Below, piece after piece: positions 16,447 to 23,534 of a stretch of 32,272 nucleotides of DNA. The notes under the pieces were generated by a model, which was not told where the DNA came from, made no database searches, and saw nothing but the letters and a program-made list of their open reading frames with translations. Location: NCBI RefSeq assembly GCF_017431965.1, contig NZ_JAFRKB010000046.1:1-32272 (forward strand). The letters run 5' to 3'. The DNA comes from Methanobrevibacter sp. (GTDB lineage: Archaea > Methanobacteriota > Methanobacteria > Methanobacteriales > Methanobacteriaceae). The position numbers were made by a program, and so were the translations under genes. Each line of letters opens with the position of its first letter. The stretch's first letter is position 1.

Positions 16447-16785
16447 ATGGTATCAGTTGAAGAATTTGCTATTTCAACAGCAAACGATATTCCAGGATTC
16501 AAAATTGTTGAAACTAAAGGATTTATTTATGGTTTAACTGTAAGAAGCAGAGGTGCTGGAGGACAGATTGGTGCTGGCATTAAATCTTTATTCGGTGGAG
16601 AAATCACACAGTATGTCAAGATGATGGAAGAATCCAGAGAAGAAGCATTACACAGAGCAATCCAGCATGCAAAAGAGTTAGGCGCTAACGGAATTGTCGC
16701 AATTAGGTTTGACTCAAATGAAATCTCTGATGTGATGCAGGAGATTCTTGTTTATGGAACTGCGGTTGTCGTTGAAAAAGAATAG
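16447..16785 (+). CDS. YbjQ/UPF0145 family protein
   Basis: A 112-residue single-domain protein with the family pattern 'IPGFKIVETKGFIYGLTVRSRG', 'EEALHRAIQHAKELGANGIVAIRFDS' and a final strand 'ILVYGTAVVV'. YbjQ proteins form pentameric rings, are often labelled heavy-metal binding, and have no settled role. The family's glycine-rich turn is present, but there are no Cys or His clusters here that would support metal binding. GAGGTGAT is 5 nt before the ATG. The next gene begins 8 nt downstream, so the two are probably co-transcribed. Confidence 0.85.
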   Translation: MVSVEEFAISTANDIPGFKIVETKGFIYGLTVRSRGAGGQIGAGIKSLFGGEITQYVKMMEESREEALHRAIQHAKELGANGIVAIRFDSNEISDVMQEILVYGTAVVVEKE

Positions 16786-16793
16786 GTGATAAC

Positions 16794-17588
16794 ATTTTTT
16801 CAGACAGTTTTGAAGTTAAAGAAAAATCAGTTCCCCAGACAATTTTGGGTTATGGTCCGTTCATGGCCGAACTTTACTATGGCCATAGATCAAGACTGTA
16901 CCTTGATGATTTATATAACAATCCTCAAAACGCTTGTGAGGTTATCCAAGAAGCTTACAGTCAGGGTGTTAGGGCCATTAACTTGGTAAATAATCCCAAT
17001 TTGCTTGAAGCATATAATCTTGCAGCCGATGCGGGATGTGAGATGAAGGTAATTGCAACTATAGGCAAGTCTGATGTTGATTATCTGAATCCTAATTATG
17101 AAGTTGCAAAAGAAGTTGATTGGGATGAGGATATTGAGCTATTTTCAAGCTATGACTGCCCTTTAATGTTGGTGGATGAGTTTATAGTTGACGCTTATGA
17201 TTGGAAGTTAACTTCAAAAATATTGTCTGAAATTAATGATGCCGGCGCACTTTCAGGTATTGTAACTGCATTTCCATCAAAAACAACAGATTTGCTTCCA
17301 GATAATTTGGATATGGATTTATTTGATGTTTATATGATTCCATTTAATTCTATTTCTTATATGATGGATATTAATGCGTTTAACGCTTCCCAAAGACAGG
17401 AATTTGTTGATAGAGTCTTAAATTTAAATAAAAAAATTATAGCTACAAGGATTTTGGCGGCAGGTGTTTTAAAGCCAAAAGAAGCTTTTGCATTTTTAAA
17501 AAATATTGATTATATTGACGCTGTTTCAATAGGGGTTGCTAAGGTTGAGGAAGCCCGTGAGGATTTCACTCTTTTAAATGAATATTAG
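16794..17588 (+). CDS. Conserved protein, TIM-barrel-like, with apparent ATT start
   Basis: 264 residues if started at ATT 16794. No named family recognised. Repeated strand-helix units ('VRAINLVNNPNLLEAYNLAADAGCEMKVIATIG', 'LSGIVTAFPSK', 'KIIATRILAAGVLKPKEAFAFLK', 'IDAVSIGVAKVEEARE') suggest an (alpha/beta)8 barrel resembling aldolase or oxidoreductase-type folds. The first standard start is TTG 16845, but the 17 codons before it encode 'FSDSFEVKEKSVPQTILGYG', which joins smoothly to the rest. GGTGAT (16785-16790) is placed exactly for ATT 16794. The 3' end overlaps the convergent Cys-rich gene by 4 nt. Confidence 0.75.
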   Translation: MFSDSFEVKEKSVPQTILGYGPFMAELYYGHRSRLYLDDLYNNPQNACEVIQEAYSQGVRAINLVNNPNLLEAYNLAADAGCEMKVIATIGKSDVDYLNPNYEVAKEVDWDEDIELFSSYDCPLMLVDEFIVDAYDWKLTSKILSEINDAGALSGIVTAFPSKTTDLLPDNLDMDLFDVYMIPFNSISYMMDINAFNASQRQEFVDRVLNLNKKIIATRILAAGVLKPKEAFAFLKNIDYIDAVSIGVAKVEEAREDFTLLNEY

Positions 17589-17971
17589 AATTTCACTACT
17601 TCATATTCTTCAAAAGGAACCAATTTTTCATTTTCCATTGATTCGTTTAAATCCTTCAGACCATTGATTAAATCTTTTATGTTCTTATTTGATGGTTTTT
17701 TACCTGTAATCTGAAGGTATTGTCTTGGTGAAATCTCACAATATTCACATTTGAAATTACAGCATCTGTCCTTTTCTTCACAGCCATAGCCTTCCTGATT
17801 TTCATCTGTACCAATAACGATATCGTCCAATATTTTAGATACTCTTTCATCTGATGCGAACATAGCAATTTTCTGTGTTTTTCCGCAAATTCCGATGGCC
17901 TTTTGGCCAGCATAATTACAAACCCATTTTATCGGGTAATTTTCTAATCCGTCAATACTTAAATTCTCCAT
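17585..17971 (-). CDS. Cys-rich conserved hypothetical protein, 128 aa
   Basis: Not recognised. Eight Cys or so dominate: Cys18 and Cys29 in an N-terminal beta region ('WVCNYAGQKAIGICGKT'), then 'GCEEKDRCCNFKCEYC', a dense C-x5-CC-x3-C-x2-C cluster that could hold zinc or an Fe-S centre. The C-terminal 50 residues are helical and acidic. I chose ATG 17971 because AGGTG lies 5 nt upstream. The in-frame GTG at 17977 is within that site. It follows the HTH regulator gene by 8 nt, so regulator and Cys-rich protein form an operon. Confidence 0.72.
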   Translation of the reverse strand: MENLSIDGLENYPIKWVCNYAGQKAIGICGKTQKIAMFASDERVSKILDDIVIGTDENQEGYGCEEKDRCCNFKCEYCEISPRQYLQITGKKPSNKNIKDLINGLKDLNESMENEKLVPFEEYEVVKF

Positions 17972-17979
17972 ATTCACAC

Positions 17980-18918
17980 CTAGTTTTCTTTTCTTTCTTT
18001 AATCATCTTTAATAATTCTTTTGAATTTTCAAATTCCTTTAACTCCCAAGATTTAATGACTGGGATTGTTCCAATCGATTCTTTAATCTTTTCGTTATTG
18101 ATGATAAACACAGGTTCTGATGTTGTAACCATGGACAAATCTTTTAGTGGAATTGCCATTCTTTTTAGAGTTTTTTCAGTCCTGTTCTTTTCAACATTCG
18201 CAATCAGTGGTGAATGTTTATCGGAACTTTTCATTTTTGCGACAGCATCGAATGGACTTTTGCTTGTTGAGACAACTCCATAACCTAATTTTGATAAATC
18301 CAGTGTGTCATCACCTTCACTATATTTGATATCTTCGATTTTGGGTTGTTTTAGCAAATCAATATCGAGCGTAACTTTTGTATTCAAAATTTCTTCTAAA
18401 ATCATTGCGGTTTCAGTGTTTGCACGAACAATTTCATTTTCATATTTGTACATGGTAGCTCTTGATACATGGGCCAAGTCCGCCAAATCTTTTAGTGAAA
18501 GGGAATAATCTTCACGGTATTGTTTAATAACATTGCCGTCAATTTTAACGAAGTATCCTCCTCTATCTGCAAGGATTTCAGGATATTCGTTGTATAAAAT
18601 CATATTTTTCAATGTTTCAAAGCCAATTGTTGGAATGTCATATCTTTCATAAATCACTCCTTCTTCCAACACGCCGTTTCTTGATTTTTCACCGATTATG
18701 ATTGGTGATGCAAGAAATATGTTGGCCAATTGCTTCATTTCATGAGCATTGCTTTCGTTAATGCTGTCTATATTTTGAAATGTTTTTAAAAGTAAAATAA
18801 GTAAATTTTTACGAGCTACAATATCAAATGATCCTTGGTCATAAATATCAGATGTTTTATAACCTTGAGATTTCAGTAAACTTTCAATTTGTTGCAGCAA
18901 TTGGCTTCGAGTCAACAT
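17980..18918 (-). CDS. HTH-type transcriptional regulator (archaeal XRE family)
   Basis: 312 residues. The middle holds an XRE/Cro helix-turn-helix (~132-175: 'IKQYREDYSLSLKDLADLAHVSRATMYKYENEI'). The N-terminal ~120 residues look like the nuclease-fold-like domain common to the conserved 'putative HTH-type regulator' family of Euryarchaeota ('QGYKTSDIYDQGSFDIVARKNLLILLLKTFQNID'). The C-terminal domain is unassigned. Ligand and targets are unknown. GAGGAA precedes the ATG. It is divergent from tiaS across a 68-nt gap with inverted TTATAAC/GTTATAA arms, a plausible autoregulatory site. Confidence 0.85.
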   Translation of the reverse strand: MLTRSQLLQQIESLLKSQGYKTSDIYDQGSFDIVARKNLLILLLKTFQNIDSINESNAHEMKQLANIFLASPIIIGEKSRNGVLEEGVIYERYDIPTIGFETLKNMILYNEYPEILADRGGYFVKIDGNVIKQYREDYSLSLKDLADLAHVSRATMYKYENEIVRANTETAMILEEILNTKVTLDIDLLKQPKIEDIKYSEGDDTLDLSKLGYGVVSTSKSPFDAVAKMKSSDKHSPLIANVEKNRTEKTLKRMAIPLKDLSMVTTSEPVFIINNEKIKESIGTIPVIKSWELKEFENSKELLKMIKERKEN

Positions 18919-18946
18919 TTTAATTCCTCTTGTAAACTATATATTG

Positions 18947-18970
18947 TTATAACTCTAATATATGTTATAA
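18947..18970. promoter_or_regulatory. Inverted repeat between HTH regulator and tiaS, candidate operator
   Basis: Arms TTATAAC (18947-18953) and GTTATAA (18964-18970) with a 10-nt spacer, centred between the divergent starts. The arm spacing puts the two halves about 1.5-2 helical turns apart. The arms also resemble TATA elements, so this may be the two promoters rather than an operator. Confidence 0.35.
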
Positions 18971-18986
18971 TTTAAAGGTGATTATA

Positions 18987-20237
18987 ATTAAGTATTTACA
19001 TATTGGAATTGACGATACGGATTCCCCTGATGGAATGTGCACAACATATTTGGCAAGCCAAATCATCAATAAATTTAAAGATAATGGGATTGAGTTGGCA
19101 GATTATCCCAGATTGATTCGCCTTAACCCATTTGCAAGATTTAAAACCCGTGGAAATGGGGGAGTTAGTTTAAAGATTTTAAATGATGATAAATCCAATT
19201 TGGCTCGTAAAATTGTCTTGTCTGAAGTTGAAAAGCTTTCCATGTTTGATTGTGACAACACAAATCCCGGCGTGATATTTTATGAAGGTGAAATAACCGA
19301 AGAAATGCGGGAGTATGCATTCAGGGCGATTTATGAATTCATTGAAATTGATGAGGCTGAGAAATTTGGAAAATCTGTAGGCTGTGAGATTCATAAATTC
19401 AAGAAAGGAAGGGGAATTATTGGGTCCATTGCGGCCATTAGCTTGCCTTTAAGTGATTATACATTTGAATTGCTTACATATAGAAGTGCTGAAAATTATG
19501 GTACCAAACGTCAAATTGATTATGAATCGGTTTATTTAATGGATAGTGAAACTTTTCCAGATACTTTTGAAAATATTGATTATTCTGAGGATTATATAGC
19601 TATTGAGCCTAAAACTCCATGTCCTGTTTTATATGGCATTCGATCAAATACTGTTGAAGCACTGGAAGTTGCCAAAAGTATTGTTAAAGTTAATGAACCT
19701 GTTGTAGATTACTGCATTTTCAAAACCAACCAGCATACAGATATGCATATTCAAAAAGCTTCAGATATTGCATCAATGAAACAGTTTGGATGTTATGAAG
19801 TGGTTGGTGAGGTTAAAAATAAACCTACCATAATTGATGGGGGGCATATGTTTTTCTACATTAAAGATGAATCAGGAGAGATTGAATGCGGGGCATATGA
19901 ACCAACAAAAAATTTCAGAAAAATAGTTTCTCATTTAAGGCCGGGGGATGTGATTAGGGTCTTTGGTGGAATTGGCGAGCAAAATACATTCAATATTGAA
20001 AAATTTCAAATCTTGGAATTGAATGATGTTGAATACAAAAATCCAATTTGTAAATGTGGTAAAAGAATGACTTCTGCAGGTAAAAATAAAGGATTCAAAT
20101 GTAAGAAATGCGGAAATAAAATAGAATCTGATGAAAAAGTTCAGGTTAAAATTGATAGGTTTTTGGAAACTAGCAAATTTTATGAAACACCGGTTTCCGC
20201 TCGCAGGCACCTCTCAAAACCACTTTGCAGGATGTAA
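18987..20237 (+). CDS. tiaS: tRNA(Ile2) 2-agmatinylcytidine synthetase TiaS
   Basis: 416 residues from ATT 18987, or 419 from GTG 18978. The N-terminus 'YLHIGIDDTDSPDGMCTTYLA' is the TiaS signature, with the kinase-like Asp cluster. A ferredoxin-like domain, an OB fold (~290-350) and a C-terminal zinc ribbon ('CKCGKRMTS...FKCKKCGNKI') follow. The enzyme uses ATP and agmatine to convert C34 of tRNA-Ile2(CAU) to agmatidine, so it reads AUA codons. The GTG at 18978 is inside the ribosome binding site AAGGTGAT, while ATT 18987 sits 4 nt after it and gives the usual short N-terminus before 'YLHIG'. Divergent from the HTH regulator. Confidence 0.9.
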   Translation: MKYLHIGIDDTDSPDGMCTTYLASQIINKFKDNGIELADYPRLIRLNPFARFKTRGNGGVSLKILNDDKSNLARKIVLSEVEKLSMFDCDNTNPGVIFYEGEITEEMREYAFRAIYEFIEIDEAEKFGKSVGCEIHKFKKGRGIIGSIAAISLPLSDYTFELLTYRSAENYGTKRQIDYESVYLMDSETFPDTFENIDYSEDYIAIEPKTPCPVLYGIRSNTVEALEVAKSIVKVNEPVVDYCIFKTNQHTDMHIQKASDIASMKQFGCYEVVGEVKNKPTIIDGGHMFFYIKDESGEIECGAYEPTKNFRKIVSHLRPGDVIRVFGGIGEQNTFNIEKFQILELNDVEYKNPICKCGKRMTSAGKNKGFKCKKCGNKIESDEKVQVKIDRFLETSKFYETPVSARRHLSKPLCRM

Positions 20238-20251
20238 TCCTAATCAATTTT

Positions 20252-20284
20252 ATTCACTATTTGTGAATTTTTTATTAGTTTTTT
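20252..20284 (+). terminator. Hairpin and T-runs after tiaS
   Basis: ATTCAC (20252-20257) pairs with GTGAAT (20263-20268) around a 5-nt loop, followed by T-runs at 20268-20273 and 20279-20284. Confidence 0.5.
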
Positions 20285-20334
20285 CCTAGTTTTTATTCCT
20301 AATTTATGAAATAATGGGAATTAAATAATATGTA

Positions 20335-20344
20335 TTTATATATA
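20335..20344 (+). promoter_or_regulatory. TATA box of the first DUF3100 gene
   Basis: TTTATATATA would direct a start near 20365-20370, leaving a leader of about 120 nt before codon 20488. That is long for this genome. The leader holds a small AGTATA/TATACT hairpin (20370-20385) and a T-run (20423-20429), so attenuation is possible but not shown. Confidence 0.45.
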
Positions 20345-20487
20345 CCTTTTTTCATAGTATCATTTAATTAGTATATGTTTATACTGGATGAGTGATGTAT
20401 TATTATTGAAAAATTTGAGAGTTTTTTTAATATGCTTGATGCATTATAATTAAGAGAAATTTATCAAAAGTTCTTGGAGGAGATTTT

Positions 20488-21852
20488 ATAACTAATCAGC
20501 AACATCCTTTTAGGGAAAAAACAGATAGGGCGGTTAAAAAGAGACCGCCTTGGGTTGAATATAAGGTGCACATTGTTGTTTTCTTTTTGGTTATAGTTTC
20601 GATGTTTATTGGTGTTATTGAGATTCAAATAACCGATACCATCCAAATAGTTTTATTGCCTTTGTTATTTGCTTTGGTTATGGGATTGGCTCTTTTTTTG
20701 GCAAAACCTATTAAATTTGTTGGCAGTAGTCAATCTAAAGTGGCTGAGGGAGTCATGATATTATTCATTGGGGTTTTAATTGCTAAATTGGCAATATCCA
20801 GTGGTCAATCTATTGATGAGGTTGTTAATGTAGGTCCTGCTTTGATTTTACAACAATTGGGGGATTTGGGAACTCTTATAGCTTTGCCAGTTGCTTTATT
20901 TTTAGGTTTTAGAAGAGAAGTTATTGGTATGACTAGTTCTATTTGTCGTGAACCCAATTTGGGGATTATCATTGATAAATATGGCTTCAAGTCTCCTGAG
21001 GCTAGGGGAGTTTTGGCTATTTTTGTTATTGGATCCATTATTGGAACTGCTTTTATAAGTCTTTTGTCAAGTATTTGTGTTTCAGTTTTACCTATTCATC
21101 CGTATGCCTTTGCAATGGCATCAGGTATAGGAAGTGCAAGTATGAATGCGGCGTCCTTGGCTTCAATATCCCACGCATTTCCAGCAATGGCTACTGATTT
21201 GGAAGCTTTTGCCGGGTGCAGTAATATTCTTTCATTCTGTTTCGGTATTTATATGTGTATTTTTGTTTCCATACCTCTTGCAGAAAAGTTATATGGGTGG
21301 TTATCTCCTAATATTGGGGATAGTGATGATGAATCTATTGATGATAAGTATGATATTCAGGGAGTTAAGCATGATAAATACATTTCTAAAGATGAATTAA
21401 CCTGGGGTAAACTTGAAAGGTGGGGTGCGTTACTTTTAATTTTTTCAGTTATTGTAGCAATTGGAAACTTTGTAGGTTACCACTCTTCAATAGTCGATTC
21501 CTTCATTGGAATGATTATAATTTCAGTTATTACAATTGTGGGCATGTCTCTTGAAAGGATAGTTCCAAGAAATATTCAATCAATTATTTTTATCAGTTTG
21601 ATAGGCATATTTATAGCCATTCCAGGTGTTCCAACATCAGATTTTGTAATTCATTATGTTTCACAAATTAATCTCATCACTATTGTAACTGCATTTTTGG
21701 CTTATGTCGGAATTGCAATAGGTAATGATTGGGTCGAATTTAAAAAGATTGGTTGGAAAGGTATTATTGTTACCGTGATTGTCATCTCCGGAACTTATCT
21801 GGGCTCTGCAACTATTGCACATTTAACACTGGCTGTTACAGGGATGATTTAA
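20488..21852 (+). CDS. DUF3100 family membrane protein, fused single-chain form, apparent ATA start
   Basis: 454 residues if started at ATA 20488. A hydrophilic N-terminus ('NQQHPFREKTDRAVKKRPPW'), then a DUF3100 unit with ~7-8 membrane helices ('GLALFLAKPIKFV', 'GVLIAKLAISSGQSI', 'IGMTSSICREPNLGIIIDKYGF', 'AFAMASGIGSASMNAASLA'). A charged linker near 265-300 leads to a second membrane unit of ~5 helices ('PGVPTSDFVIHYVSQINLITIVTAFLAYVGIAIG'). The architecture suggests a transporter; the substrate is unknown. The first ATG in frame is 20599 and the first standard start is GTG 20566, both well inside sequence conserved with the paralogue downstream. GGAGGAGAT lies 3 nt before ATA 20488. Confidence 0.8.
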   Translation: MTNQQHPFREKTDRAVKKRPPWVEYKVHIVVFFLVIVSMFIGVIEIQITDTIQIVLLPLLFALVMGLALFLAKPIKFVGSSQSKVAEGVMILFIGVLIAKLAISSGQSIDEVVNVGPALILQQLGDLGTLIALPVALFLGFRREVIGMTSSICREPNLGIIIDKYGFKSPEARGVLAIFVIGSIIGTAFISLLSSICVSVLPIHPYAFAMASGIGSASMNAASLASISHAFPAMATDLEAFAGCSNILSFCFGIYMCIFVSIPLAEKLYGWLSPNIGDSDDESIDDKYDIQGVKHDKYISKDELTWGKLERWGALLLIFSVIVAIGNFVGYHSSIVDSFIGMIIISVITIVGMSLERIVPRNIQSIIFISLIGIFIAIPGVPTSDFVIHYVSQINLITIVTAFLAYVGIAIGNDWVEFKKIGWKGIIVTVIVISGTYLGSATIAHLTLAVTGMI

Positions 21853-21996
21853 TCTATTGCATCTTGATCTTTTAAATTAAGCAGAGTTTATAACATAAAT
21901 TAATTCTTTTTTTATTCTTATTTTGTGAAATTAATATCTAATTTTATTCAAATTTATTCCTTTAATGTGAAATTTTCAAAAAAGTAATAATATTAA

Positions 21997-22007
21997 TTTA
22001 TATAATA
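21997..22007 (+). promoter_or_regulatory. TATA box of the split DUF3100 genes
   Basis: TTTATATAATA lies after a T-rich stretch that can end the upstream transcript. A start near 22027 would give a ~48-nt leader before codon 22075. The second transporter thus seems to have its own promoter. Confidence 0.45.
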
Positions 22008-22074
22008 TGTAGAAATTATATTATATTTGTTAAGTAGATTTTACAATTTTTAATGCTTTGGGGAGTGGGTTTTT

Positions 22075-22953
22075 ATTCCAAACAAAGATAATAATGTTGA
22101 ACATATTTATCGTGAAAAAACAGATAAAAGGATTTTAAAGAAGAATCCTTGGAGAGATTACAGATTACATGTTACTGTACTTGTTTTAGTAATCATTGCA
22201 GAGTTAATTGGAACTATAAAGATTCCCCTCACTAAAGATGTTGCCATCACTATAATGCCGTTAATTTATACTATTATTTTGGGTTTAGCATTTTATTTGG
22301 CCAAACCAATTAAATGGATTCAAAGAAAACAGGCACGTATCGCTGAAGGGGCTATGATGCTTTTTATCGGTGTTTTAATTGCAAAGTTGGCTGTTTCCAG
22401 TGGTCAGTCAATAGGTTTAATTTTTGATATGGGGCCTGCATTGATTTTACAGGAATTGGGTCACTTAGCCACTATTTTGGTGCTCCCGATTGCATTACTT
22501 TTAGGATTTAAAAAGGAAGCTATCGGTATGACTAATTCTATCGGAAGGGAACCGAACGTCGCTGTTGTTGTAGATAAATATGGATTTAACTCTCCGGAAT
22601 CAAGAGGAGTATTTGCGATATTTATTATTGGGACTGTAATAGGTACTATATTTATAAGTTTCCTCGTTACTTTTTCACTCTCATTTATACCATTGCACCC
22701 ATATGCTTATGCTATGGCAAGCGGTGTGGGCAGTGCAAGTATGAATGCAGCAGCTATTGGCCCGACTCTAGCAGCTTTTCCAGGATTGGAAACTCAGATT
22801 GAAGCGTTTGCAGGTTTCAGCAATTTGCTTTCATTCTGTGTAGGTATATATATTGTAATATTCGTTGCAATTCCATTGACTGAAAGAATGTATAATTGGT
22901 TAGAACCTAAAATAGGAAAAGAACCGATTGTCCAAAAAAAGGAGGATGAATAA
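22075..22953 (+). CDS. DUF3100 family membrane protein, N-terminal half of split form, apparent ATT start
   Basis: 292 residues from ATT 22075. The N-terminus 'NKDNNVEHIYREKTDKRILKKNPWRDYRLHV' matches the upstream paralogue ('REKTDRAVKKRPPWVEYKVHI'), so translation must begin before the first standard start, ATG 22255. A stop codon (22051-22053) bounds the frame, and no ATG, GTG or TTG lies between it and the conserved part. ATT 22075 follows GGGGAGTGGG. Membrane core as in the paralogue ('FYLAKPIKWI', 'GVLIAKLAVSSGQSI', 'IGMTNSIGREPNVAVVVDKYGF', 'ASGVGSASMNAAAIG'). It ends in a charged tail where the paralogue has its linker, and its stop overlaps the next start. Confidence 0.8.
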   Translation: MPNKDNNVEHIYREKTDKRILKKNPWRDYRLHVTVLVLVIIAELIGTIKIPLTKDVAITIMPLIYTIILGLAFYLAKPIKWIQRKQARIAEGAMMLFIGVLIAKLAVSSGQSIGLIFDMGPALILQELGHLATILVLPIALLLGFKKEAIGMTNSIGREPNVAVVVDKYGFNSPESRGVFAIFIIGTVIGTIFISFLVTFSLSFIPLHPYAYAMASGVGSASMNAAAIGPTLAAFPGLETQIEAFAGFSNLLSFCVGIYIVIFVAIPLTERMYNWLEPKIGKEPIVQKKEDE

Positions 22954-23444
22954 TGCCTGATTTAATTGATGGATCTGAAAATGTTTCCGTTCATGGAATT
23001 TTCAATTGGATTTTGCTGCTGATTATATTTTCAGTCATAACAGTAATCGGTAATTATTTAGGTTACAAACATCCAATGACAGATTCTTTAGTTGGTATGG
23101 CAATATTGTCTGTCATTACTCTTATCGGCGTTTGGATGGAAAGGTATTTGCCATTCAATATTTCTTCAATTCTTTATATCAGCGTAATGGGTATTGTGAT
23201 AGCATTTCCTGGAATGCCAACATCAGATTTTGTGCTTTATTATGTTTCTAAAATAGAGCTTTTATCAATCGTAACAGTATTTTTAGCTTATGTTGGTATC
23301 GGTATGGGTAAAAGCTGGGATGAATTTAAGGTATTAGGTTGGAGAGCTATTGTCATTACTGTTTTAGTCATTGCAGCAACTTATTATGGTGCAGCTATTG
23401 TGGCACATATTGTGTTGGTCGCTACTGGCGTTCCGGCCATTTAA
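22953..23444 (+). CDS. Membrane protein, C-terminal half of split DUF3100-type transporter
   Basis: 163 residues with about five membrane helices. It aligns with the last ~160 residues of the fused paralogue: 'LLIIFSVITVIGNYLGYKHPMTDSLVGMAILSVITLIG' and 'PGMPTSDFVLYYVSKIELLSIVTVFLAYVGIGMG'. It has its own ribosome binding site (GGAGGATGA) and starts inside the preceding stop codon (TAATG). The halves total 455 residues against 454 in the fused copy. This argues for two subunits of one transporter rather than a broken gene. Confidence 0.8.
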   Translation: MPDLIDGSENVSVHGIFNWILLLIIFSVITVIGNYLGYKHPMTDSLVGMAILSVITLIGVWMERYLPFNISSILYISVMGIVIAFPGMPTSDFVLYYVSKIELLSIVTVFLAYVGIGMGKSWDEFKVLGWRAIVITVLVIAATYYGAAIVAHIVLVATGVPAI

Positions 23445-23491
23445 GTGTTTTTTTCATTGCCTTGAAAAAATTGTTTTTGTTTGTAAGTTAA

Positions 23492-23501
23492 CTATTTAAT
23501 A
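23492..23501 (+). promoter_or_regulatory. Possible TATA box of the MmgE/PrpD operon
   Basis: CTATTTAATA about 38 nt before ATG 23535, after a T-rich stretch. It would give a ~10-nt leader holding the AGGTG site. Read-through from the transporter genes is equally possible. Confidence 0.35.
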
Positions 23502-23534
23502 CTACTTTTTACATATACTAATTATAGGTGTTTT

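Noticed and set aside
16786..16989. 67-aa frame 'MITFFQTVLKLKK...'
   Set aside because: It is out of frame with the conserved protein that covers the same bases, and its composition is low quality.
22930..22960. Break in the second DUF3100 gene as a sequencing frameshift
   Set aside because: The downstream part has its own SD and ATG overlapping the stop, and the break falls in the divergent linker, so two genes are more likely.
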